A DNA stretch of 64,000 nt, taken from contig NC_088679.1 of assembly GCF_950023065.1 (NCBI RefSeq), forward strand, positions 27,094,001 to 27,158,000, in the 5' to 3' direction. Shown here in pieces: positions 43,604-55,248 of this stretch; position 1 is the first letter of the stretch; each line of letters starts with the position of its first letter. Source of the DNA: Planococcus citri (taxonomy: Eukaryota > Arthropoda > Insecta > Hemiptera > Pseudococcidae). Under the pieces are notes generated by a model. The model was given only the letters and a program-made list of their open reading frames with translations. It was not told the origin of the DNA and searched no databases. Both the position numbers and the translations under genes were made by a program.

Positions 43604-44326
43604 ATGAAAATCGTATCCACCAACGTGGTTTTTATCTTCCTATTCGTGGTAAAATATTTTACAAATTTTCATCTTTCATTTTTATAAAATAAATCATTTC
43701 TCAAATTCAATTCTACATAAGTAGGTAAGTAAGTAGGTAATTAAAATAATCAATTTTTTCAGGCAATAAAGTTCTTCGCAGTAAATGGAAGTGCTAATTC
43801 TAAGATTTCCAGCTGCCCCGAAGTATTGATTATCGGTTCGTTCAACGTGAAATCCGTTTGTTCAAAAGGTAAATTATTTATAAACAAAGAACACATTAAA
43901 AAAATCAAATCAACCGATCGAGTCGAAGTTATATCGAATTTGTTGCGAATAAATGGCGAATTTGTACGTTACATTCCTCCGTTGGGTATTAAGAAAAAAA
44001 CCATCGTTGATAATAATTGGACAGGTAATCATTTAACAAGTAGAGCTGGTAATTGTAATTGTCCTGCTGTGATAAAAATAGCCTGTATTAATGTATCTGA
44101 TACTTGTATTAATCATAAATTATATATAAATGGTGAACATATCAAGAATGTCAGTTCCGCTGATAAAGTTGCAGTCGTTTCGAATAATTTATTCGTTAAT
44201 GATAAATTCATACATTACGTTCCACCTTTTGGAATAAATGCGTCAAGTCCAATAAGTGCATCAAAAAAGCGTAGCAAGAAGAAGACTGTAGAAAAACAGG
44301 AAGATGCTGAGGAGACAGACGAATAA
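43604..44326 (+). CDS. NGK-family secreted protein I (202 aa)
   Basis: Exon 1 (43604-43648) encodes MKIVSTNVVFIFLFV, again exactly 15 codons; donor GTAAAA. The intron is 43649-43762; exon 2 (43763-44326) starts AIKFFAVNGSANSK. Domain 1 (about residues 33-87) has CPEVLIIGSFNVKSVCSKG, LFINKEHIKKIKSTDRV and LRINGEFVRYI. Domain 2 (about 116-168) has CPAVIKIACINVS, CINHKLYINGEHIKNV and LFVNDKFIHYV. The C-terminus is a short Lys-rich then Glu/Asp-rich tail. Poly(A) signals lie near 44339 and 44366. A TTG-initiated frame at 43826 is only a fragment of exon 2. It is the most diverged signal exon of the family. Confidence 0.8.
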
Positions 44327-45388
44327 GTGATCAATGGAAATAAATCAAAAGAGAAAATCACATACAATAAAATTCTAATACCTTATTACTTGATTTTTTT
44401 TAAATTGCATCGAAAAACATTAAACTGACTTTACAAGGATGTGCTTGCATTCACAAATGAATAAATAAAAATAGACCTTAGTCCAAAGAAAGTTGGTAAC
44501 AATTGAACTGAAAAAATGTTTTCTTCATAATCAGAACAGAATAGTATAATTATGTTCCCAAATTGTAATGTAATGAATGAATGAGAATTGTGTTGTGTGC
44601 TACAAAAATTTTAAAAACTCCGAAAAATTACTTATCTGATTCAATTTTTTGTTTGATTTGTGGGTACATTGAAATTAATACTCTGATCGTATTTGGAGCA
44701 TGAAGAATTGGAAACAAACCGAAGAAAGAGGTCCAAATTCGATTCAATTTTTTTCAACTTTTTTAGGAATCACTCCTTTCCATAGTCCATTCTAGGGCCA
44801 GAATTATTTTTATGAGTGAACTCTTCTAAAAACTCTATAGGTATAATTTCAACCAAAAAAATACCTATATTAAAAGAAATGCTAATTTTATTGATTTCAG
44901 GACATTTTACATCCCCCTCGCCTCCCTCTCATCTCCTCCAACTCACTATAGGTTTTCCATGATTAAAATACAAAATCTCCAGATTATTTCTTTTTTCAAT
45001 CCGATGAATTTTTTCTATTTTAAAAATTTTTGAAAGTTATAATACATGTATGTATATAACACCTAATAAATCACTGTTGTAAAAAAAAAAAGTAAAATCA
45101 AAATACTTGCATTTGAAATTGAGGCCGAATGGACATGCAATAGCCCCAGAAAAAATGAAAAATAAATCATTCTTATGGATTCGAGAATTAATCGCTTTCA
45201 AAATTATACTTTTGCTGATGAACCGTAAAATTCAACGCCCCCAAAAAATTCTCAAGGGCTTGACATTGCCATGAAGAACAAGGTGTGTGAACATATTTCA
45301 CAGCATTACAGCAATTAAGCAACAGGCAAGTACATATTTCCATTTGACAGCAATACCAACTGTGAACTTGACACTGAAATTTTACAAA
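44327..45388. other. Intergenic, downstream of gene I
   Basis: AT-rich. From about 45250 it becomes alignable to the upstream flank of gene I, leading into the relic exon at 45389. No active gene seen. Confidence 0.45.
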
Positions 45389-45433
45389 ACGAATAAAGTA
45401 CACGTGGGTAAGGTTTTTGTCTTCTTATGCGCG
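45389..45433 (+). pseudogene. Relic first exon of an NGK-family gene
   Basis: Exactly 45 nt, alignable to exon 1 of gene I, including the upstream flank (AACTTGACA...AAATTT) and the downstream intron (ATTTCACAAATTTTCATC). The ATG is ACG, and the 15 codons read TNKVHVGKVFVFLCA before a GTAATA donor. No matching second exon follows. An in-frame upstream ATG exists, but it would not give a signal peptide. Confidence 0.65.
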
Positions 45434-45585
45434 GTAATATATTTCACAAATTTTCATCAACAAATTAGGACAGGTCGTTAATCACTTGTCAATTAAGCAG
45501 GGAATAATTTAAAATAATAAAAACCTATTTAAAAATGGAATCCATTTGTTGAAAAGTTAATTTTTCATCAATAATACATAAGAAA

Positions 45586-48500
45586 TTAACTCGCGTAATC
45601 AGAGAAACGTTTCGCTTCATAAATACCTATTCCTACACACCCTCCCTCTGCCTTCAGAACAATCGCTGGATTTTCCTCCCACTTAGGTAGGAAGAATTTG
45701 TCGATCCCACGTAAATAAAATAAGTTCACCACAGCTTGAAAATAACAAAATTCGATTTTTGTAAAGTTTATTATCGATACAATAATTTCCAACTTTGGTA
45801 AGCAAACTGAGCTCTTTTCTTTTACGGCAGTAGGTAGGTTTGGGTACTTTCCAGTGATTCGGTGAATTTTCATCCCTATTGAATATCATTATTAATATAA
45901 GATTTTCAATTTAAAAAAATACATAAATTCAAAAGCGAAGCAAAATTTATGCAAGTATGGTCGCAAGTTGGTAGGTAAGATAACGTAAAAATAAAAACGC
46001 ACACGAGTAATAGTTGGAGGCCAAAACGATATGGTTGTTCCGGGTAAGGCTTTCTCGTGTTTTTCGTTATATTTTTGATTGACTTTTTTAATCAATGACT
46101 TCTGCAAGTACTCCGGATCTCTTTGCAGATCGTTAATGGATCCGAAAGAAACAGTGACTCGATTCTTATGGAAAAAATTATTCCATAATTACACCTAGAT
46201 AGTAGTTAAGTAAATCATGAAAAAAAAAATATAGATATATGTTACCAGCACACTGAACGGATTAGGAATACTAGGCAACTGTTCCTTGATCATTGGCAGA
46301 ACGAGATTCCAAATAGAGAAGTTCTTTTTGGCTTCATCTAAATACTGGTCGTCTGCTGCTCCGTCGTCGTCGTCGTCATCGTCATCATCATCGTCTTCGT
46401 CGTCTGAATCGGAATCATCATCAGCTTCATCACTGCTGTCGCGTTTAGGTTTCTTTTTACCTTTATCTTTCTCTTTGTTTCGTTCTTCTAATTCTTTTAG
46501 AATTTCCTCCTCGTCTGGATCTATTTCGTCGTTTCCTTTTTCTTTCTATAGAATATTGCGTAGAATTAAAAATTAGATGGGTACGTATTAGAAGTGTGAC
46601 AATTGTTTGTAGAATGTACCTACCTCGTGACCGACGTCATTATCATCATCTTCGTCGTTATCGTCAGTTTCATTTCCATCTTTATTTTCGTCGTCGTCGG
46701 AACCGTCATCGTCATCTTCGTCCTCCGTTCCGTCACCATCGCTATCATCTCCTTGCGTTTTTGCTTTCTGAAAGTTTTGAAAACGTAAGTAGGTAAATAT
46801 GAAGGAAGGTTCATATATTACACAAAATCAAATCTTAGAAAAATCGCCTGGGTGAATTTTATTACAAAAAATTAGTGATTATAATGCTACCTATATAACA
46901 ATCACTGCCTGCAGGAAAGCATAAAAATTATGGTCACAAGATCACTCTTACAATAATGATAGAAAATTACCTCTCGATTATTTCCAATATCACGAACCTA
47001 AATTAACACAATAAACGAAGGATGTATTTGAAAGAAAAAAAAAAAGACAGAATGAAATTTTTATCTCCAATGGAAGATATTGAATTTTAAATGAGTAAAA
47101 TATTTTTTAAAAAGTACTTTTTTCTTTAATATTATTTCACAGGTTTACATTTTTAAACTTTTTTATTTCTGATTTGTTTCTGATACTTAGATGATTCTAA
47201 TCTAATCTAAGTAGGTACTTTTTGAACGTTGTTGAATTTTAAAGTACCCACCTAATTTTAGACCTAAGTATCCTTTTAGAGTGAAATTTTCATAAAAACC
47301 AACTTTTAAATCATTTGGGTGACATTTTTTTTTTTTTTTTTTCATTTCAATTCTGATATTAAAAGCAGAATCGTCTACATTATTACTGTTGACATTTCTA
47401 TTTAATCAGCACTTTCAGTGTAAACCTGTGATATTCCGGCGTTAAAAAATGTTCCAAACAATTAGTTCCAATTGAATATTTACTCACATCGTAATTGGTT
47501 TCCTGATAAAGCTGCAATTCATGCAAAAATAAAAGTAAAAGAGGAACAGTATTAAATTTTTAGTTGAAAATAGGTAATTCCATCTTATTTTTGGCGAATC
47601 GAGGCCAAAACTCTCAGTTTTTTTTTATTATTGTAGTACCTAATCCTTTTGAAAATTGATTATTCAAACTACATATAGGAGTTTGAAATGGCTTTCAGTA
47701 ATACACGTACCTATAAGATTCTTAAATAATGATTCTAAATTGTAATCAGCAGTAGGTAAGAACACCCACTCAAATTTTATCTTTGCTAAACGCCTTAATT
47801 TCAAAATAAAACCGGATATAATATAACTCACTTCAGTATCATGTTTTTGAGGATGATGATTCTTATGTTCTTTGGATTTAGAATCTTTCGTTGCAGGGGC
47901 CCAAAACCAACTCTAAATTATAAAATGTTTCATGGATTGGAGTGAGTAAGTAACGAACCATAAAACATAATATTATTGTGATAAATGTAGCTTCTTACTG
48001 GAATTTCTGAAAAGTCTTCTTTTTCATCCTAGAATATTTTATACAAGATTAACAACATATGGTATCGTTTGTAGTGGATAAGTAAGTCCAGTAGGTGTAT
48101 AATTATGCAATTAAGTGAGCCTTCATTTGCATTCATTGTGGATATTGCAACTCAAACTAGATAAGTACCAGTACCTATTATCACGATTCAATACCATAAA
48201 TCTAAAGTTAAAAGGAATAAGGAAGAAATCAGATTACTTTTGGAACTGAAATTATCTTCATTTTTTTCATTACTAAAAGTGGATCAAATTTGAGAACTCT
48301 TTGACTTTTTCATCAGTTTATATCTACATCGTAGAACGCTTTATTTTTTTGTTTGAGCACCTGTTTTTTTTTTTTTTTTTCTAAAGCACCCCATGAGTCC
48401 TTATCCTGTCTCGACTGGAAACAAAAAACAGAAAAATAGTCAACTGAGTAACTAGGTTCTTCCGTGAGTGTCCCCTGTAGATAAGGAAAGCACTTAAACT

Positions 48501-51500
48501 TCCAGTCAAATATATTTGTAAGAAAAAATGGTGAAGGGAGTTATCAGGTTATCCAATTTGAGTTGCTACATCACCATGGTTCACCACAGAACAATAATTT
48601 TCGCGAAGAGAATCATATTCAATTCTTCTTTAAAATAGGTAGGTAATCAAAACTATAATTAAATATGTAAATTACCACATCATGTTTCTTTGGCTGATGT
48701 GACTCTTTGTGATGTTTAGGACTGCCATGTTCCTCTTCCTAAAAAGATGTATAAATAAGTAAGTAAGTAAGTAAGTACCTACATACAAAAAATCACCTAG
48801 ACAAGTAATTATGTAGTTAATTCAGGAAGTATTAATAGGTACCTACCGGAGAATGTCCATCATGATGAGTACCATCATGTCCATGTTTCTAGAATAATGA
48901 TTGGAAAAATGATGCAAAGAACCAAAATTAAATTAAAATGCTAAATTAGGCGAGTAGGTAACCTCAGAATGTGGCTTGTGTGACTCTGGTTCTTGATCAT
49001 CGTGGTGATTCCAAGACCAATCCTATATGTAAATGGAAAATTTTACGAATTTAGATGCACAGAAAATGAAAAAAATTGATAAAAACTTTTTCAAAAATTT
49101 CAAACATGATTTCAAAACGAACCGGCCATTGATGATCTGGTTTCTCCTGAAATACCAATTTTGTTGAATAAATAGCGAAATGGGTATTGAGAAAATTTCT
49201 TAACAATTTCTTACCGGACTATGAGCTTCTTTTTCTAGTTCTTCTAATTCTTCTTCCAACATTTCCTACAATAAATCACATATTCGATCAACAACATTAT
49301 TCTAACGCTTTCCGAATATCATAAAAATTACCCCCATGGTTTCCGGCTCAAGTGATTCATTTCCAGATTTATCATCAGGATTTTCAGCTGAGTAATAATG
49401 CTTCAATAAAGATTGTTCCCAAATTCATCGATCAGTATATTAGAAAACAAATAAAAGATTTGAATAATTGAACTTTGTCGAAAGAACGATTACTTACAGA
49501 GTCAGGTGAGTTTTCAGGTTCATGTTCAGATCCTTCAGAATGATGCGGATTCAGACCATGAACGGGATAATGCTACATTTTCAATTAGTTGAACAAAAAT
49601 AGAGTATGTACATCGAGACATTATTAATTATAGTCTATACCTATCTAGTAACTACGTATACGATATGTCAACATTCTAAAAAAAAAAAATGTTTTTAATA
49701 AATGCCTACTTCATCGGGTATTTTTTCTTCCAATTTTTTCAAATCATCGGCCAATTCTGCCTGAAACATGAAAAAAAAATGAATCATTACGCGCACGTTT
49801 TGATATTTTTCTTGAAGTATGCATTTTATTTTTTTTGAAAGGACTCACTAAGGGAAATTCATCACCTTCGGGCGAATTGGGATCTTGATTTTTACGACCA
49901 AATAAATTCGGCCACTTCATGTTCTATTGATACAGAATTTTCAAGCTCCGAGTTAATATTTAATTTCCGAACGTATTAAAATATAAAAATGTACCTAGTT
50001 TGAGCATACTTTAACAGCATTCTTAGCTTGATCAAATTTCTCTCCTGGTTTTAAATTATCAAAAAAAGAATTAGGTTTCGCGTGCTCCTTCCCCTTTGGA
50101 AAACAAATAAAACATGCATAAAGGTCAAGTATTTCGCAAGTAGGTACCTACATCTACAAATAAACCAGTTCACAGGTGACAGGATGAATAATAATGAATG
50201 ACTTACTTCATGATCTGTTTCGTTATCATCCGGTGATTCTGAATTTTTCTTATGCTGACCCAACGGCCACTTCAAATTCTAATGATACATAATTTCAAAG
50301 CTATCAGTCAACGATTATTTTCAAAACCGTGAAACATGAAGACAGAACCTTACTTGGAGTGCATTTTTAGCCTTATCATAGTGCTGTCCCGGATTAAATC
50401 CATCGAGGAATGATTTTTTTTCGGGGTTTTCCTTAATACATACAAAAATTAGGAATTAAAATTAGTCCGGCATATGACAATAGGAGTAATTGCACCCCCC
50501 CGCCGATCCTCCGGGACAACATTTTTATTAAAGGGGACATCCTAAGGAACATTTTAATGCAAAGTTGCCAAAAAAAAAGTTGGCCTTACTTACAAAATGG
50601 CGGCCATTTTGATTGACAGGTCAGCCGAAATCGCAGATTTTGCGTTATAACATAGGACTTACACAAACTTTTTCAAACTTTACAAAGGTAGATCGAAAGA
50701 TCATGCAAAAATTTATCACCTGTCCAAATTTCAAGTGCTAAAGTGCGTTTTTCGATTTTTGGTGAATTTTTGAAAATCGAATTTAGGCCAAAAATGAGGG
50801 AAAAAATCAAAATTTTACCAAATTGACCAAGAAGGCTGACATTTGGGATATACCCTATTTTCGACATGCCAAATCAATTGGAAACGGTTTCAACCCGTTC
50901 TGAGCAGTTCTGGAGCCTCCAGCAGATTTTTGAAACTCGAAATTCCCACAAAATTCCATCAAATTGGAGTTGTAAAGCTAAAATTCATTCTAAAAACTAG
51001 TTTCAATACGCTACGAAGTACTGCAGGTGAATTTCAAGTTGTTTTGGAGCCTCCAGCGACTTTTTGAAAATTCCTGAAGCCTCCAGCAGGTTTTTGAAAC
51101 TATAAATTTTCACAAAATTTCATCAAATGGAGATGGAAAGCTTAAATTTACAATACTTTCCAATTTTAACACCCTCTGAAAACGACTTCTGGTGGATTTC
51201 AAGTCATTTTAGAGCCTCCAACGACTTCTTTGAAAATTACTGGAGCCTCCAGTAGATTTTTGAAACTTGAAATTTTCGCAAAATTTCATCAAACTAAGAT
51301 GGAGAGTCGAAACTCATACTGCAAACTAATTTCAATACGCTACGAAGTTGACTGCTGGTGAATTTCAAGTCGTTTTGGAGCCTCCAGCAACTCTTGGAAA
51401 AGTTGTATGACGTTTTTTTGGAAAATTGAAATTTCCTAAAAGTAATTGGAAGCTTCAAAACCATTTGAAACTACCATGTAGTCTGCGAAGTAAATTTCAG

Positions 51501-53676
51501 CTTGCCAACTCCATTTGATAACTTAATGTTGGGGAAATTTCAAGTTTCAAAAATCTACTGGAGGCTCCAGTAATTTTCAAAAAAGTCGCTGGAGGCCCTA
51601 AAATGACTTGAACCTACATGAAGTCGTCTTCAGAGGGTGTTAAAATTGGAGTGTAGAGTAAATTTCAGCTTTCCATCTCCATTTGATGAAATCTTGTGAA
51701 AATTTAAAGTTTCAAAAATCTGCTGGAGGCTATAGTTATTTTCAAAAAAAGTCGCTGGAGGCCATAAAATTACTTGAACCCACCTAAAGTCGTCTTCTGA
51801 GGGTGTTAAAATTGGAAAGTATTGTAAATTTAAGCTTTCCATCTCCATTTGATGAAATTTTGTGAAAATTTATAGTTTCAAAAATCTGCTGGAGGCTTCA
51901 GGAATTTTCAAAAAGTCGCTGGAGGCGCCAAAACAACTTGAAATTCACCTGCAGTACTTCGTAGCGTATTGAAACTAGTTTTTAGAATGAATTTTAGCTT
52001 TACAACTCCAATTTGATGGAATTTTGTGGGAATTTCGAGTTTCAAAAATCTGCTGGAGGCTCCAGAACTGCTCAGAACGGGTTGAAACCGTTTCCAATTG
52101 ATTTGGCATGTCGAAAATAGGGTATATCCCAAATGTCAGCCTTCTTGGTCAATTTGGTAAAATTTTGATTTTTTCCCTCATTTTTGGCCTAAATTCGATT
52201 TTCAAAAATTCACCAAAAATCGAAAAACGCACTTTAGCACTTGAAATTTGGACAGGTGATAAATTTTTGCATGATCTTTCGATCTACCTTTGTAAAGTTT
52301 GAAAAAGTTTGTGTAAGTCCTATGTTATAACGCAAAATCTGCGATTTCGGCTGACCTGTCAATCAAAATGGCCACCATTTTGTAAGTAAGGCCAACTTTT
52401 TTTTTGGCAACTTTGCATTAAAATGTTCCTTAGGATGTCCCCTTTAATAAAAATGTTGTCCCGGAGGATCGGCGGGGGGGTGCAATTACTCCTATTGTCA
52501 TATGCCGGACTAAATGTATTATGTAAAAATTGAGGGAGAAAAATGAACATGAAAAGGTCTACTAATTTACCTCATCAATGTAATCTTCTAAAGGAGTTTC
52601 AGGACTCCCGGAATTATGATCTTTATTGCCACCCAAAGGCCATTTCAAGTTCTTTTAAACATATTGTGTTGGGATAAGATTCCATTACATATGTATTTCT
52701 AATTCAATACTAAAAGAATACTAACTTATTAAAATACAAATATAAGCGTACCTACCTTAAATTTATCCTTGAGCTGGCCATACTTTTCTCCAGGATTAAA
52801 TCCATCGAGTAATGATTTTTTTTCAGGGTTTTCCTTAATATGTACAAGTTATCAAAAGGTATTACTTATGTGAAAATTGAAAGAGAAAAAAAACATGAAA
52901 ACGTCTACTAATTTACCTCTTCAATGTAATCTTCTAAAGGAGTCTCAGGACTTCCGGAATTATGATCTTTATTACCACCCAAAGGCCATTTCAAGTTCTT
53001 TCAAACGTTACAATGATTGGATAAGGTTCCATTACATAGTTGACTATTTCTATTTCAATACTAAAAGAATATTAAAATACAAATATACGCGTACCTTAAA
53101 TTTATCCTTCAGCTGGCCATACTTTTCTCCAGGATTAAATCCATCAAGTAATGATTTTTTTTCTGGGGTTTCCTTAAGATAAGAATTAGGTATTAAAATA
53201 TGTACCTATTATGTAAAAATTAGAAGAAAAAAAAATGTGAAAACGTCTACTAATTTACCTCTTCAATGTAATCTTCTAAAGGAGTTTCGGGACTTCCGGA
53301 ATTGTGATCTTTATTACCACCCAAAGGCCATTTCAAGTTCTTTTAAACATGATAGTGTTGGGATAAAGTTCCATTACATAGTTAACTACCTATTTCTATT
53401 TCAATACTAAAAGAATACATATTATTAAAACACAAATATATGCGTACCTTAAATTTATCTTTGAGCTGGCCATACTTTTCTCCCGGATTGAATCCATCAA
53501 ATAATGATTTTTTTTCTGGGTTTTCCTTAATGCAAGAATTATTAAAATGTATTATGTAAAAATTGAAAGGGAAAAACAAACACAAAAACGTCCACTAATT
53601 TACCTCTTCAATGTAATCTTCTAAAGGAGTCTCAGGACTTCCGGAATTATGATCTTTATTGCCCCCCAAAGGCCAT
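45586..53676 (-). CDS. Micro-exon gene, at least 28 exons, 5' end missing
   Basis: Plus-strand exon coordinates in transcript order: 53604-53676 (cut), 53448-53525, 53259-53339, 53095-53172, 52917-52997, 52756-52833, 52571-52651, 50354-50431, 50207-50278, 50010-50087, 49849-49923, 49710-49760, 49498-49572, 49332-49400, 49215-49265, 49124-49147, 48963-49022, 48847-48888, 48676-48738, 48361-48405, 47999-48028, 47832-47912, 47488-47511, 46971-46997, 46624-46767, 46246-46545, 46005-46164, 45586-45734. All have GT-AG borders. Every exon up to the 300-nt one is a multiple of three in phase 0, so each can be skipped without a frame change. The visible ~748 residues begin with tandem modules (NLKWPLGG..., then ENPEKKS...FNPGEKYGQLKDKF). 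His/Pro/Glu-rich, Asp-rich and Lys/Asp-rich parts follow, then a more ordered C-terminus (SFGSINDLQRDPEYL, NLFYLRGIDKFFLPKW). The signal peptide, if any, lies in the missing part. Function unknown. The last two exons are less certain. Confidence 0.72.
48361..48405 (-). other. Poly-lysine micro-exon with a T17/A17 run
   Basis: A 45-nt exon reading DKDSWGALE, five Lys, Gln. The lysines are encoded by 17 consecutive A (plus-strand T at 48364-48380) ending three bases before the donor GTGCTC. The length remains a multiple of three. Confidence 0.55.
50465..52510. mobile_element. 2-kb foldback element with long inverted arms
   Basis: Near-perfect inverted arms of about 715 bp (50465-51180 and 51795-52510) around a less well-paired centre, so position x pairs with 102975 minus x. 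The ends GTCCGGCATATGACAATAGG are flanked by TA on both sides (50463-50464, 52511-52512), which fits Tc1/mariner-type insertion. The arms contain ~160-bp internal repeats with GAGCCTCCAGC words. No transposase. It sits in an intron of the micro-exon gene between the exons at 50354-50431 and 52571-52651, where sister introns are only about 100-170 bp long. Confidence 0.8.
52571..53676 (-). repeat. Tandem exon-pair modules of the micro-exon gene
   Basis: Alternating 81-nt exons (NLKWPLGGNKDHNSG...) and 78-nt exons (ENPEKKS...), with their introns, repeat at about 340-350 bp. Starts are at 53448, 53095 and 52756 for the 78-nt exon, and 53604, 53259, 52917 and 52571 for the 81-nt exon. Exons at 50354-50431, 50207-50278, 50010-50087 and 49849-49923 are older, diverged members of the same series. 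Confidence 0.85.
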
Positions 53677-54459
53677 ACACCCTCTGGAGACAACTTCAGG
53701 TGGGTTCAAGTCATTTTGGAGTCTCCAGCGACTTTTTGAAAATTACTGGAGCCTCTAGTAGATTTTTGAAACTTGAAATTCCCGCAACATTTTATTAAAT
53801 GGAGTTGGCAAGCTGAAATTTACTTCGCAAACTAGGTAATTTCAATACGATATGAATTCGACTACATGGTGGTTTCAAATGGTTTTAAATTGTTTTGAAC
53901 CTTCCAGCTACTTCTTGAAAATTCCAATTTTCCAAAAAGCACCATACGACCTCTCAAAAAGTTGCTGGAGGTTCCAAAACGCCTTGAAATCCGCCAGCAG
54001 AGGACTTCGTATAGCGTATTAAAATTAGTTTGCAGAATGAATTCTGACATTCAATCTCCGTTTGATGAAATTTTTAGGAAATTTAAAGTTTCAAAAATCT
54101 ACTGGAGGCTCCAGTAATTTTCAAAAAATCGCTGGATGCTCCAAAACGACTTGAAATTCCCCTGCAGTTGACTTCGTAGCGTATTGAAATTAGTTTGCAG
54201 AATAAATGTCGTCTTTCCAACTCCATTTTGGTGAAATTTTGTGGGAATTTCGAGTTTCAAAAATCTGCTGCAGGCTCCAGAACTGCTCAAAACGGCTTGA
54301 AGCAGTTTTCAATAGATTTGGCATGTCGAAAATAGAGTGTATCCCAAATTTCAGCTTTCTTGGTCAATTTGGTAAAATTTTGATTTTTTTCCCCCGTCGA
54401 TCCTCCGGGACAACTTTTTTCTTAAAGGGGGAGTCCTAAGGAACATTTCTAGCCCTTGT
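53677..54459. mobile_element. Rearranged fragment of the foldback element family
   Basis: Begins ACACCCTCTGGAGAC, abruptly replacing the last 8 nt of an 81-nt exon. It continues through sequence homologous to the right arm of the 50465-52510 element (GAGTCTCCAGCGACTTTT, TTTGGCATGTCGAAAATAG, TTCTTGGTCAATTTGG). It then jumps to the outer arm end in opposite orientation (GTCGATCCTCCGGGACAAC) and ends at GGAACATTTCTAGCCCTTGT. The duplicated block starts at the next base. Confidence 0.75.
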
Positions 54460-55030
54460 ACTAAATCTCATGAAAAAGTTGGAAAACCACCGTTAAAATT
54501 CTGAACAACTTTCTTTAATTTTTTAATTTTCAGAAATCGTCATCCAAAAAATGAATTTATAAGAGCTCAAATGCATGGTTACAGGGGTTTTAGGACATTC
54601 TTTTTCGATTCAGTTTCTTTCAAAATTGTTTGACTTGAAAAGTGGCAGTTTATACAAGAATTTTTCAGTTGCAATATGTAGGCATTCATTAATCGTGCTC
54701 GTGCTGACCACATTAACAAAGTAGAAAGGTATCATGAGACATGATTAGAGATGTTACATCAGTATGTTTTTTAAACGATACACTTGTCTTGTGATTTCTA
54801 TGATCATACCTAAGTATAACGAGCAGGCCTACACTTTAGAATGACAAAAAATATCGACGATAATGATTGAATTTTTGCACATTTCAACAACGTCGGAAAA
54901 AAAATTTAAAAATTTAAAAATAAATTCGTTAAAGTTCACACGGGTGGTTCATTATTATGCTTAATGATCATAAAAATTTGAGTTTTTTTTGGTAGGTAGA
55001 TAGGTATTGAAATTACATACGTACAACTAA

Positions 55031-55191
55031 ATGCACGTGCAAAAACATATTATTCTCATTAACAAGAATTCAAATAAATTTTTCTTCGAAATTTAACTTG
55101 TAGGTATAGGTAGAGGTGCCTACCCAAGTGTGAAAACACATTTCAATTAACAAGAACTGGAATAAATATTGCTTTAAAAGCAGAAGCTTGA
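55031..55191 (+). promoter_or_regulatory. Promoter block of gene B copy 2
   Basis: Exact copy of the gene B block, with TTTAAAAG at 55173-55180, 76 bp before the ATG. Confidence 0.5.
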
Positions 55192-55248
55192 GCACTACTC
55201 TGAACTATTTTTCAATCAAACGTGATACTTGTGGCACGCGCTATCAAA

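Noticed and set aside
46286..46814. Ser-rich, His/Arg-rich and Lys/Met-rich frames at 46286-46814
   Set aside because: Readings in other frames or on the other strand of the Asp-rich exons of the micro-exon gene.
50843..52302. Mirror-image frames of 64 and 74 codons on both strands
   Set aside because: They come from the two inverted arms of the foldback element; the peptides have no transposase features.
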